From JAJRQY01 sp965224435 (GTDB taxonomy: Bacteria; Actinomycetota; Acidimicrobiia; Acidimicrobiales; SZUA-35), in the NCBI GenBank assembly GCA_965224435.1, contig OZ245048.1, forward strand, positions 2,170,001-2,234,000: 64,000 bases of DNA, written 5' to 3'. Positions within the stretch are counted from its first letter, which is position 1, and the number at the start of each line of letters is the position of its first letter. Of this stretch, positions 27,449 to 36,422 are shown piece after piece. The position numbers and the translations under genes are program-made. The notes under the pieces were generated by a model. That model ran no database searches. It was given only the letters and a program-made list of their open reading frames with translations, and was not told the origin of the DNA.

Positions 27449-27493
27449 ATCTATCAGCTGCGCATCTATCAGAGCTGTATCTATCAGAGCTAC
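27449..27493 (-). repeat. Three tandem 15-bp repeats in the decarboxylase leader
   Basis: Plus-strand units are ATCTATCAGCTGCGC (27449-27463), ATCTATCAGAGCTGT (27464-27478) and ATCTATCAGAGCTAC (27479-27493). They end 8 bases before the decarboxylase ATG on the minus strand. A TAG directly before the ATG region shows the array is not translated in the decarboxylase frame. Confidence 0.85.
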
Positions 27494-27529
27494 ATCCAAG
27501 AGGGATGAATCTGGCGAGGCCATCCCAAA

Positions 27530-29500
27530 CTAGGGATCAGGCTGATACGGATACTTGTTGCGAAACTCCTGGCTCTGGGAGAAGTACAGCACGACCTTGG
27601 GCTGACTGAGCCCAGCCCGCATCTGCCCTAGCCAATAGAGCAGACCCCCCGGATCACTAGCCCGATCGAGAGTGTTCTGATACACGGTCTCCAAGAAGTC
27701 AGTGTTGCTGATGAGGCCATAACTATTGGTGAATTCCTGCGATGCGCCAAAGTATTCAACAATGTCCGAGGTTCGGTGGCCCTGCCGGGCGATCGAGATC
27801 CAATATTTGGCGCCATCGACATCGGGTTCTCGATCAAAGAAGGCTCGATACAAGCGCAAGAGGTCCGCATCGCCAGCCTCGTAGTCTGTGGCTGCCACGA
27901 TCTCGTCGATGGAGTCAGCTTCGGCTACGAGTCCAACCTTGGTGCTAGGAACCCCGGGGTCAGTGTCAGGAACCGAATTCGTTACCAGATAGATGGTGTT
28001 GTTTCGCTTTGACATCACGTACAGCTCGCCCTGTGGTCCTTGCCCAAAACGGACATCAGCCCGGCTTCCGGAGTAGAGAGGCGAGTCATCAAAAACATCG
28101 CGGAGTGAGACCCGCGGCACGGCGGGAGTGGCGACTGAGTTGTCATGATCGAACAGGATTGACACAGACCCAATCGGAGCCTGGCTCAGTTCACTCGGCT
28201 CGTCCCGGCTCAGGTTGCCCACTTCTAAGGTCGTTGTCGCTGAGGCCATGGCCTGTATCGGGCTGTGAAACAACCGTCCGGTCGTTGGAAAGTCGGCGAA
28301 GAAGTATTGGCCGTCTAGCTCCGAACCATTGTCGATGGCGTATCCACCAGCGATGGCCGCACCGTTGAAGAAGGATCCCGGCAGTCCGTCGTGTCCGTAT
28401 TGGAGGGCGGGGTAGGTGAATCCGAATTGGACTTCATTGCTCGGAAGGGCCGACACTCCGGTGAGCACGCCACCGGCGATCTCGTGCACAAAAGTGCCCT
28501 CCCGTTGGGGCCATCCATAGTCACCCCCGGGAGCGATGATGTTGATCTCCTCAACATTGTCGCGTCCAGGTTCAGCAACAATGAGCAGGCTCTGGCCAGC
28601 GAGTTGGGCGAAGGCCAGATGGTGAGGGTTGCGGTGGCCGAGCGAGTAGACCTCGTCCAGCATCGAGGTGTCGTCAACGAATGGATTGGATGTTGGGACT
28701 GAATAGGGATTCGCACCTGACTGCAGCGGATCTATCCGAATGATCTTGCCGAGCGCGTCATTGAACTGCCCGCCGCCGGCGACCGCTGACTGAACACTTC
28801 CGTCGCCGTGGCCGATGTAGAGCAAGCCGTAGTCAGAGTCACCGTTCACGGCGAACGGGTTGAAGGTGATCTGCTTGATCGGATGGTCATAGACCGGCAT
28901 GCCGACACGAAAGACCTCTCGGTACGAAGCAGGGTTGACCACACCGCTCGCCAGATCCACGTGAAACTCTAGCAAGACGCTGTCGGCGGCAACGGTGTTG
29001 GCCACGTCACTCAAGTAATGATGCGCAGCTGGAGTTGGCGGCCGCGTCGCCATGACCGAGACATAGAACAGGCCGTTGCTGGCGAAGTCCGGGTGGAAGG
29101 CGAGTGAGCGAAGGCCACCGTGAAATGGCGACGAGATGTCCAAGACCGTGTCCGACCCAGCCGCAATCGCAGCGCCGACGTCAAGAAAGACCGTGGGTTC
29201 CAGCTCTTCGTTGACTCGGTTCAACTCATAGATCAAGCCACCTCGTTCGGTGGTGACGAACAAGCGCTCGCCGATGCTCGCCAGAGAGTTCAGGCGGGGA
29301 GCTACGCCAAAGGAGTTGTTGGGAATGGTAGCGATGGGGGCAAGCTCGACAGTAACCCCGAGGTCGACTGATGCCTCGGGCAGTACCGAGTCAGCTCCTG
29401 CCGTTTGGGTGACGAAGAATGTGCTGGTCCAGAGCAGTAGCCCCGCAATGACGGTTCGCCCAATGATTTGCCTTCGTGACCGCTTGACAGTTGAATCCAC
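27530..29500 (-). CDS. Secreted PQQ-type sugar dehydrogenase-like propeller with C-terminal DUF4214
   Basis: GTG 29500 follows the strong site GGGAGGGAA and starts a signal peptide (KRSRRQIIGRTVIAGLLLW...). Residues about 40-530 match the glucose/sorbosone dehydrogenase six-bladed propeller: FHGGLRSLAFHPDFASNG, YIGHGDGSVQ, YSLGHRNPHHLAF, GGDYGWPQREG. The last ~110 residues hold two DUF4214-type units (LYRAFFDREPDVDGAKYW, VYQNTLDRASDPGGLLYW, then VVLYFSQSQEFRNK). The 656-aa product is predicted extracellular. Whether the propeller binds PQQ or oxidises sugars is not proven by sequence. Confidence 0.85.
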   Translation of the reverse strand: MDSTVKRSRRQIIGRTVIAGLLLWTSTFFVTQTAGADSVLPEASVDLGVTVELAPIATIPNNSFGVAPRLNSLASIGERLFVTTERGGLIYELNRVNEELEPTVFLDVGAAIAAGSDTVLDISSPFHGGLRSLAFHPDFASNGLFYVSVMATRPPTPAAHHYLSDVANTVAADSVLLEFHVDLASGVVNPASYREVFRVGMPVYDHPIKQITFNPFAVNGDSDYGLLYIGHGDGSVQSAVAGGGQFNDALGKIIRIDPLQSGANPYSVPTSNPFVDDTSMLDEVYSLGHRNPHHLAFAQLAGQSLLIVAEPGRDNVEEINIIAPGGDYGWPQREGTFVHEIAGGVLTGVSALPSNEVQFGFTYPALQYGHDGLPGSFFNGAAIAGGYAIDNGSELDGQYFFADFPTTGRLFHSPIQAMASATTTLEVGNLSRDEPSELSQAPIGSVSILFDHDNSVATPAVPRVSLRDVFDDSPLYSGSRADVRFGQGPQGELYVMSKRNNTIYLVTNSVPDTDPGVPSTKVGLVAEADSIDEIVAATDYEAGDADLLRLYRAFFDREPDVDGAKYWISIARQGHRTSDIVEYFGASQEFTNSYGLISNTDFLETVYQNTLDRASDPGGLLYWLGQMRAGLSQPKVVLYFSQSQEFRNKYPYQPDP

Positions 29501-29651
29501 CGGTTCCCTCCCCGTGCGACCGTACTCGTTGACCCCTGAATCAATCAAGAGGCGCCCTTACTGTGACACTTCGAGGCTCAGACTCCAACGAGGCATGCTG
29601 CAGCACACATCGTTAGCGCTCGGGTCGCAGGGCAGGTGCTACGGTCGCTCC

Positions 29652-31025
29652 ATGACCACCTTGCTTGACCGTTTGGCCACCGTATTGCAGCCCGAGCAGA
29701 TCCTCGTTGGGGATCAGATCAATGAGGACTATTCCCACGACGAGGCTGTCACCGTCGACCCAGTCATGCCGATGCTCGTTGTGCGGCCAAGGTCCACCGC
29801 TGACATAGCATCCATCGCGGCACTGGCCAATGAGCTCGGTGTCTCCATCACGGCTCGTGGGAGTGGAACCGGTCTTTCCGGTGCAGCGATAGCAAATGAG
29901 GATGGGATCCTGCTGTCGCTTGAGTTCATGAAGGACATCATTGAGGTAGACCAAGCCAACCACGTAGCCGTTGTTCAACCCGGCGTCACTCTTGGAGAAC
30001 TGGATGAAGCCCTTGCACCGCTTGGCTTGGTCTATCCAATCATGCCCGGCGAAGCCTCCGCCTCGCTCGGGGGTAATGTCGCCACCAACGCAGGAGGCAT
30101 GCGGGCAGTCAAGTACGGCGTGACCCGGCACCAGGTGCTGGGCATGGAAGTCGTGCTCGCCACTGGAGAAGTGATTCGGGCTGGCGGAAAGTACGTCAAG
30201 GCGACAACGGGCTATGACCTTGGTCAGCTCATCATTGGATCCGAAGGCACCCTGGCCATCATCACTGAAATCACCTTGAAGGTTGTTCCCCGCCTCAATC
30301 ACACGGCAACGGTCCTTGCTCCGTTTGGAGCCATGAGGAATATCACCGAAGCCGTACCCAAGATCATCGGCGACGGACTTGGGCCGCTCATGCTCGAATA
30401 CATGGACGCCTTGGCCATGGCCTCGACAACCCAGTCGGCCGGACTCGAGCTCGGTATTCCCCAAGCCGTGCAAGACGAAGCGGTGGCGTACCTGCTCATG
30501 GTGTTGGAAAGCAGTAGCGATGAGCGATTGCAACAAGACACCGAGCGGGCAGCAGAACTACTGGCCGAACTCGGCGCCCTGGATATCTACGTCCTACCAC
30601 CAGGAGCTGGACGCGAGATGCTGGAAGCGCGGGAGAACGCATTCTGGGTCGTCAAAGAAATGGGAGTCAACGACATTGTTGACGTGGTTGTGCCACGAGC
30701 CTCCATCCCTGAATACATGGAACAGGTCGCTGGACTAGCCGAGGCCAACGAAGCTTGGGTTGCCGGCGCGGGACATGCTGGTGATGGCAATGTGCACATG
30801 TCGGTCTTCCAACCGGACAAAGAGAAATGTCAACAGCTCATGACGGACATCCTGTCGGCGGGAATGGACCTTGGCGGGGCGATTTCTGCTGAGCACGGAA
30901 TCGGCTTGGCCAAACTGCCCTACATGATGGAACTGGAAGACCCAATCAAGATCGCCCTCATGCGCGGCATCAAGGCAGCGTTTGACCCGAACGGGATCCT
31001 AAACCCAGGGAAGGTCTTCCTATGA
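29652..31025 (+). CDS. FAD-binding 2-hydroxyacid oxidoreductase (GlcD/D-lactate dehydrogenase family)
   Basis: ATG 29652 gives 457 aa of the PCMH-type FAD family: VVRPRSTADIASIAALANE, GSGTGLSGAAIANEDG, GEASASLGGNVATNAGGMRAVKYG, and C-terminal AGHAGDGNVHMSVF and EHGIGLAKLPYM, which provide the metal/substrate histidines. The family oxidises D-lactate, glycolate and similar 2-hydroxyacids to 2-oxoacids. The ATG of the ThDP enzyme overlaps its stop, indicating coupled synthesis and possibly successive reactions. Confidence 0.92.
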   Translation: MTTLLDRLATVLQPEQILVGDQINEDYSHDEAVTVDPVMPMLVVRPRSTADIASIAALANELGVSITARGSGTGLSGAAIANEDGILLSLEFMKDIIEVDQANHVAVVQPGVTLGELDEALAPLGLVYPIMPGEASASLGGNVATNAGGMRAVKYGVTRHQVLGMEVVLATGEVIRAGGKYVKATTGYDLGQLIIGSEGTLAIITEITLKVVPRLNHTATVLAPFGAMRNITEAVPKIIGDGLGPLMLEYMDALAMASTTQSAGLELGIPQAVQDEAVAYLLMVLESSSDERLQQDTERAAELLAELGALDIYVLPPGAGREMLEARENAFWVVKEMGVNDIVDVVVPRASIPEYMEQVAGLAEANEAWVAGAGHAGDGNVHMSVFQPDKEKCQQLMTDILSAGMDLGGAISAEHGIGLAKLPYMMELEDPIKIALMRGIKAAFDPNGILNPGKVFL

Positions 31026-32629
31026 GCGAGGCGAATGAGCCCAACGATGGCGAAACCTCAATGAACGGCGCTCAGGCTCTGATCCAGACGCTGGTCGACT
31101 CCGGCGTCGACACCTGCTTCATGAACCCCGGCACATCCGAGATGCACTTTGTCGCCGCCCTGGATGATGTGCCCCAGATGAGGGGAGTGTTGACCCTGTT
31201 TGAGGGTGTTGCCACCGGGGCAGCGGACGGCTTTGGCCGCATGGCCGACCGTCCAGCGTCCACCCTGCTTCATCTTGGACCTGGGCTTGGCAACGGCATT
31301 GCCAATCTGCACAATGCTCGCCGGGCTCGAACACCACTGGTGAACATCGTTGGCGACCACGCCACTTACCACAAGGAGTTGGACGCTCCGCTCGAATCCG
31401 ACATCGCTGCCCTGGCTGGCAATGTGTCGGGCTGGGTTCACACATCCCAGTCTTCGGACTCGGTCGCTCAAGACACCGCCAATGCTGTCGCTGCAGCGTC
31501 GGGCTCTCCTGGCCAGGTTGCCACCCTGATTCTTCCCGCCGATGTCTGCTGGAACCAAGCCAACGGCAGTGCCCCACCGGTCAAGGTCGCCTCTTCGGCC
31601 GGTGTCCCTGAGAACCTGATCAATCAGGCGACAGCAATTCTGAAGACCGGTCAAGCCAACCCAGGGTCGACGGCTCTGCTGCTTGGAGGCTCACTAGGAC
31701 AGACGCCGGCCCTCGAAGCGGCGAGCCGGATTTGTCAAGCAACAGGAGCCAAGTTGCTGGCTGAGACCTTTCCCACGCGATTAGCGCGTGGTGCTGGCAT
31801 CCCAGCGGTTGAACGATTGGCTTACCTGGCCGAATTTGCCCAGATGCAACTGGATGGGATCCAACACCTATTCCTTGTTGGCAGCACCGAACCAGTCTCG
31901 TTCTTTGCCTACCCGGACAAGGCGGGCCGCCTGGCAATGAAGGGGTGTGAGATCCATGTGCTGTCTGCTCCGGATCAGGACGGTCTCGGTGCGCTCCAGG
32001 CAATCGCTGACCTGGTCGATGCGCCAGCGAACAGCTTCCTCGCGGCCCCTGCGTCTCGACCTGAGTTGCCAACAGGCACCTTGGATGCCCAGGCAGTAGG
32101 CCAAGCTGTTGGGGCACTCATGCCGGAGGGTGCCATCATCTCCGACGAAGCCAATACTGCTGGCATCTTCCTCCCTGGCTCCACCGCTGGCGCACCGCCA
32201 CATGACTGGCTTTGTCTGACCGGGGGAGCGATTGGTCAGGGAATGCCTCTGGCCACCGGTGCCGCCATGGCTAGCCCGGGACGTCGAGTGATTAATGTTG
32301 AGGCGGATGGCTCGGCCATGTTCACCCTGCAAGCGCTCTGGACCCAGGCCCGTGAAGGTCTTGACGTCACGACGATCGTTCTCAACAACGGTTCTTATGC
32401 CGTTCTGAAGATGGAGTTGGATCGAGTGGGTGCCCAAGAGGCCGGCCCCTTAGCCTCCGCCATGCTGGACATCTCTCAGCCAAGACTGGACTTTGTTTCG
32501 TTGGCAGCAGGCATGGGTGTGCCAGCAACGCGAGCAACGACTGCCGAAGAATTCGTCAACCAGTTGCAGAAATCCCTCGCCAGCGAGGGCCCATCGGTCA
32601 TAGAGGCCATGGTCCCGGCCAGTCTCTAG
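31022..32629 (+). CDS. ThDP-dependent enzyme of the acetolactate synthase/benzoylformate decarboxylase superfamily
   Basis: A 535-aa thiamine-diphosphate enzyme. The activating Glu is in TLFEGVATGAADGFGRMA, and the C-terminal cofactor-binding motif is ADGSAMFTLQALWTQAREG with LNNGSYAVL. Related genes are often labelled acetolactate synthase large subunit, but no small regulatory subunit or ilvC lies nearby, and its partner is a 2-hydroxyacid oxidoreductase. A 2-oxoacid decarboxylase role is as likely. Confidence 0.85.
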   Translation: MSEANEPNDGETSMNGAQALIQTLVDSGVDTCFMNPGTSEMHFVAALDDVPQMRGVLTLFEGVATGAADGFGRMADRPASTLLHLGPGLGNGIANLHNARRARTPLVNIVGDHATYHKELDAPLESDIAALAGNVSGWVHTSQSSDSVAQDTANAVAAASGSPGQVATLILPADVCWNQANGSAPPVKVASSAGVPENLINQATAILKTGQANPGSTALLLGGSLGQTPALEAASRICQATGAKLLAETFPTRLARGAGIPAVERLAYLAEFAQMQLDGIQHLFLVGSTEPVSFFAYPDKAGRLAMKGCEIHVLSAPDQDGLGALQAIADLVDAPANSFLAAPASRPELPTGTLDAQAVGQAVGALMPEGAIISDEANTAGIFLPGSTAGAPPHDWLCLTGGAIGQGMPLATGAAMASPGRRVINVEADGSAMFTLQALWTQAREGLDVTTIVLNNGSYAVLKMELDRVGAQEAGPLASAMLDISQPRLDFVSLAAGMGVPATRATTAEEFVNQLQKSLASEGPSVIEAMVPASL

Positions 32630-32670
32630 CTGGCCAATATCAAGCACCGCTGAACGGAATTGGTCTAGCT

Positions 32671-32700
32671 TTGGTACGGGACAATTGTTTGTCCTACTAT
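32671..32700 (+). promoter_or_regulatory. Promoter with internal palindromic operator before the liv operon
   Basis: TTGGTA (32671-32676) and TACTAT (32695-32700) are spaced by 18 bp. The spacer contains the inverted repeat GGACAA-TTGT-TTGTCC (32679-32694), well placed for a repressor. The binding-protein ATG is 48 bases downstream of the -10 element. Confidence 0.5.
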
Positions 32701-32748
32701 GCAAAACTCATTCGGCCTGCAACGGGTCGCTTACATCCCGGAGAGACA

Positions 32749-34056
32749 ATGTCCAAGAGACGCAACCGCTGGTTGTCGCTACTTGCCGTGTTTGCCCTCG
32801 TCGGAGCCTCTTGTGGTTCCGACAGCAGCGACGACGCATCAGCAACAACTGTCGCCGAAGAAGATTCTTCGGACGACACCACTGCCGATACCGAAGCCCC
32901 CTCAGACGATGGGGATGAAGAGACGCCGGATGAGCCAGCCAATACCGATCCGATCAAGATTGGATCGCTGACCTCACTAACCGGACCGTTCACCCCATGG
33001 GGAATCCCATCAAGCCAAGGCATGCAGTTGGCGGTTGATGAGATCAACGCTGCCGGGGGCATCGACGGTCGCATGCTCGAACTCATCATTGTTGATGATC
33101 AGTCTGACGCTGAAGAGGCTGTCAAGCAGATCGAGAAGTTGCACGAAGAGGGCGTAGTTGCCGTTGGTGGAACCATCTCCAGCGGCATTGCAATTGCCAC
33201 TTCGTTGGTGGCTGAGGAAGCGCAGATTCCGCTGTTCCTTTCCAAGGCTGGATCTTCGGCCATCCTGACCGCCGACAGCCGGTACACCTTCCGCACCTGC
33301 TTGCCGGCTGCCCCAATGATTGCTTCTCCTTGGGCTGCATATGCCCAACAAGAAGGTTTCACCAAGGTCGGCGCAATCATTGCTGACTACGCCTGGGGAC
33401 AGTCATTCAAGTCCGCCGCCGAAGCCGCCTTCGCTGAACTAGACGACATCGAGCTACAGGTCGAGGTCGCTCCGGTTCCAGAGAAGGACTTCACCACCTA
33501 CCTGCGTAGCTTGGAAGCGTTCGAGCCGGATCTGATCTTGGCTACCGGTCACCCACCAGGAACCGGACCAATCCTGCTCCAGACAGCTGACTTAGGACTC
33601 GACGCTGCGGTGAGCGGGCCATCCGCATCGCTGGGCGCCGTCGTGGCCGGAGTTGGCGATGACGTAGCCATCAACCGATTCGTTGACTACAGCTGCGCTG
33701 ACTATTTCAGTGACTCCTACGCCGAATTGGCTCCCCGCTATATTGCCAATTCCGGTGAGTCCTTCATGGAAGATGATGCAGTCGCTGGCTATGGCGTCGT
33801 GACGATGCTGGCCGATGCAATTGGCGCTGTTGGTGACGATCCTGCCGCCATTAGCGAATACCTACATGGCCAGACCTACACACTGGATGGCATGGCCTCC
33901 CCAGTGAGCTGGACCGAATGGGGAGAGCTAGCAACATCTCAGCTCCTCCTGGTCAAGGTTGGCGCTGGACCGGCACCTGAAGGCCTGAACGCTGGTGGCG
34001 ACTGGTACCCCGAGAAGCTGTTCCTCTCGGAGCCGCTCGAGCCGTTCGTCCCCTAG
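32749..34056 (+). CDS. Branched-chain amino acid-type ABC importer binding lipoprotein (LivK type)
   Basis: ATG 32749 follows GGAGAG and gives 435 aa. A lipoprotein signal ends at the lipobox GASC (near residue 21), followed by a long Asp/Glu/Ser/Thr-rich linker to about residue 65. The Peripla_BP_6 fold begins at IKIGSLTSLTGPFTPWG and includes LAVDEINAAGGIDGRMLELI and VVAVGGTISSGIA. It heads the operon binding protein-ATPase-ATPase-permease-permease. Amino acids are the likely cargo, but the family also binds amides and aromatic acids. Confidence 0.92.
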   Translation: MSKRRNRWLSLLAVFALVGASCGSDSSDDASATTVAEEDSSDDTTADTEAPSDDGDEETPDEPANTDPIKIGSLTSLTGPFTPWGIPSSQGMQLAVDEINAAGGIDGRMLELIIVDDQSDAEEAVKQIEKLHEEGVVAVGGTISSGIAIATSLVAEEAQIPLFLSKAGSSAILTADSRYTFRTCLPAAPMIASPWAAYAQQEGFTKVGAIIADYAWGQSFKSAAEAAFAELDDIELQVEVAPVPEKDFTTYLRSLEAFEPDLILATGHPPGTGPILLQTADLGLDAAVSGPSASLGAVVAGVGDDVAINRFVDYSCADYFSDSYAELAPRYIANSGESFMEDDAVAGYGVVTMLADAIGAVGDDPAAISEYLHGQTYTLDGMASPVSWTEWGELATSQLLLVKVGAGPAPEGLNAGGDWYPEKLFLSEPLEPFVP

Positions 34057-34059
34057 CAA

Positions 34060-34797
34060 GTGTCGTTCCTAGAACTCAACGATGTTGAGAAACACTTCGG
34101 CGGTCTTCCGGCCGTCGGCGGTGTGAGCCTCCGGGTCGACGAGGGTGAGATTCTCGCCCTCGTCGGCCCCAATGGGGCAGGCAAGAGCACACTGCTCAAA
34201 GCCATCAGTGGCATGCAGCCAGCAACACGAGGCAGCATCAAATTTCTGGGCCAAGAACTGACTGGCCTCAAAGCCCATTCGGTTCGTGGCCACGGTGTAG
34301 CCATGGTGCTGCAAACACCCCGGGTGTTTGAGTCGATGACCGTGCTGGAAAATGTTGCTGTCGGTGCGATCTTTGGTGGATCCGATGGCCGACCCGATTC
34401 GACAACCGCGACGAGCGCCGCCCTCGAAGCCTTGGACTTTGTGGGGCTGTCCAGCTATGGCGGTGAAGAGGTGCATTCACTGAACCTGCATCAGCAACGC
34501 TTCCTCGAACTTGCTCGAGCCCTGGCAGGCAAACCGAAACTGCTCCTCCTGGACGAAGTCATGGCCGGGCTGAACGACACGGAGCTTCAAGCGTCCATCG
34601 ATATTGTGCGCAGGGCCCGCGATCAGCTGGGTATTACGGTGATCTGGGTAGAGCACGTCATGAGCGCCGTCATGGCCCTGGCCGAACGCATCGCCGTCCT
34701 TGATCTTGGCCTCTTGATCGCTGATGGCGAACCGACTGAAGTCATGCAGATGCCCGACGTCGTGACCGCCTACCTCGGCTCGGAGATCGTGGCGTGA
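34060..34797 (+). CDS. Branched-chain amino acid-type ABC ATPase (LivG type)
   Basis: A 245-aa ATPase from GTG 34060, three bases after the binding-protein stop. It has Walker A GPNGAGKST, a Q-loop region (LQTPRVFESMTVLENVAVGA) and Walker B LLLLDEVMAGLND. The signature region reads SLNLHQQRFLELARALA, where LSxGQQ is usual, so the C-loop is degenerate as in some LivG proteins. It pairs with the next gene, overlapping by four bases. Confidence 0.9.
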   Translation: MSFLELNDVEKHFGGLPAVGGVSLRVDEGEILALVGPNGAGKSTLLKAISGMQPATRGSIKFLGQELTGLKAHSVRGHGVAMVLQTPRVFESMTVLENVAVGAIFGGSDGRPDSTTATSAALEALDFVGLSSYGGEEVHSLNLHQQRFLELARALAGKPKLLLLDEVMAGLNDTELQASIDIVRRARDQLGITVIWVEHVMSAVMALAERIAVLDLGLLIADGEPTEVMQMPDVVTAYLGSEIVA

Positions 34798-35501
34798 GCG
34801 AACCTCTCTTGAAGCTGGATGGACTCTGTGCTGGCTACTTAGGCCAGGACGTTGTGCACGATGTTTCGCTGTCGGTCGCCGAAGGCGAAGCCGTTGCTGT
34901 TATTGGCTCAAACGGTGCAGGCAAGACGACCATGTTGCGGGCCGTTTGTGGTCTGATGACTCCCTCCAGTGGCGCTGTCTACTTTGACGGAGTCGACATT
35001 GCGGGTGACAAGGCACACCGGGTGAGCCGTTCGGGCGTGGTCTACGTGCCAGCCGAACGACACCTCTTTCCCCAAATGTCGGTGAAGGAGAACTTGATCC
35101 TTGGCGCGTACCCCAAACGACCACCAGCCTCCCAGCTTGACCAGGTCTTCGATCTCTTTCCTCGACTCAAGGAGCGTGAATCCCAGCACGCCGGAACCAT
35201 GAGCGGGGGCGAGCAACAGATGTTGGCAGTTGGTCGAGCCCTGATGGCCGCACCCCGGGTCCTCATGCTGGATGAGCCAACGACAGGCTTGTCACCCCTG
35301 CTCGCCACTGAGGCTTACAGGGCACTAGCCGAACTGCGAAGTGCTGGCCTGACCATCCTGGTGGCCGAGCAACAAGTACCCCTTGCCCTCGGCCTAGCCG
35401 ATCGAGGCTATGTGCTGGACCACGGCAGAATTGGCTTGACAGGCACAGCGGATGAACTTCGCAATGACCCTGACGTACGAAAGGCCTACCTCGGTGTTTG
35501 A
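34794..35501 (+). CDS. Branched-chain amino acid-type ABC ATPase (LivF type)
   Basis: A 235-aa ATPase beginning at GTG 34794 (GTGA overlap). Motifs are Walker A GSNGAGKTT, signature MSGGEQQMLAVGRALM and Walker B LMLDEPTTGLSP, with VPAERHLFPQMSVKENLILG typical of LivF. It would form the ATPase heterodimer with the preceding protein. The intact signature here may compensate for the degenerate one in its partner. Confidence 0.93.
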   Translation: MSEPLLKLDGLCAGYLGQDVVHDVSLSVAEGEAVAVIGSNGAGKTTMLRAVCGLMTPSSGAVYFDGVDIAGDKAHRVSRSGVVYVPAERHLFPQMSVKENLILGAYPKRPPASQLDQVFDLFPRLKERESQHAGTMSGGEQQMLAVGRALMAAPRVLMLDEPTTGLSPLLATEAYRALAELRSAGLTILVAEQQVPLALGLADRGYVLDHGRIGLTGTADELRNDPDVRKAYLGV

Positions 35502-35564
35502 TACGACGACGGGCAACAAACAGCCAGATAGACAATCCGATGAACAGCTGATGAGGAGCACTTC

Positions 35565-36422
35565 ATGACCGCAGTAGTGATGGACGGCATCGTGCTCGGT
35601 CTCCAGTTCGGAATCCTTGGGGTCGGCCTAACCCTGGTCTATGGACTCGGGGGAGTGCTGAACCTGGCCCACGGGCAGATGGCTGTTGCCGGTGCCATGG
35701 TCATCTCCCGGCTCACCGACGGTGGCATGGGAACCTTCTTGGCCGTGGCTATCGGCATTGTCGCCGTTGGCCTCTTAGGCATGGTCATCGACCTCACCCT
35801 GATGAAAGCGGTTTACGGCGAAGAAGGAGAAGGGCGAACGCTGCTTGGTCTCTTACTAATGTTGGGAGTCGGCTTCATCATCGACGGGGTTCTGGAATGG
35901 CGCTATCCCATTGAGGCTCTGACACTCCGAGTGGCCGGAGACCCAATCGACATTCTGGGAGTCTCCATGCGCCGCGGCTCCCTGGTGGCATCCGCCATCA
36001 TCTTGCTAGTTGGCGCTCTGCTAGTTGCCTTCTTCCGCTTCACAACCTTTGGCCGAGCGACTCGCTCAGTCATCCAGGACGAAAATGGAGCACGACTGGT
36101 CGGAGTGAATCCGTCTGTTGTGCGAACAACGATCTTTGCCTTGAGTGGCGTGCTCGGCGGCATCGTCGCCGTTACCCGAGCCATGACAACGCCAGTCGGA
36201 TCAACCGACGGCATCGAACTCACCATCTTTGCCCTCATTGTCGCCGTCGTTGGTGGCCTCGGGAGCGTCTCTGGGGCTTTCCTGGCGGGCATCCTTCTTG
36301 GCATCGTGAGCACGGTGAGTGCCTTCTACATCGGCTCCTACATCACCACCATCATCTTGTTGGTGGTGTGCGCTGTCACCATCGTTGTGCGGCCCAGCGG
36401 CTTGCTCGGAGTTCGCTCATGA
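35565..36422 (+). CDS. Branched-chain amino acid-type ABC permease (LivH type)
   Basis: A 285-aa polytopic membrane protein. GLGGVLNLAHGQMAVAGAMV near the N-terminus and ENGARLVGVNPSVVRTTIFA plus VGGLGSVSGAFLAGILLG later are characteristic of LivH. GAGGAG lies upstream of ATG 35565. The stop overlaps the next ATG (ATGA). It forms the channel with the next protein. Confidence 0.93.
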   Translation: MTAVVMDGIVLGLQFGILGVGLTLVYGLGGVLNLAHGQMAVAGAMVISRLTDGGMGTFLAVAIGIVAVGLLGMVIDLTLMKAVYGEEGEGRTLLGLLLMLGVGFIIDGVLEWRYPIEALTLRVAGDPIDILGVSMRRGSLVASAIILLVGALLVAFFRFTTFGRATRSVIQDENGARLVGVNPSVVRTTIFALSGVLGGIVAVTRAMTTPVGSTDGIELTIFALIVAVVGGLGSVSGAFLAGILLGIVSTVSAFYIGSYITTIILLVVCAVTIVVRPSGLLGVRS

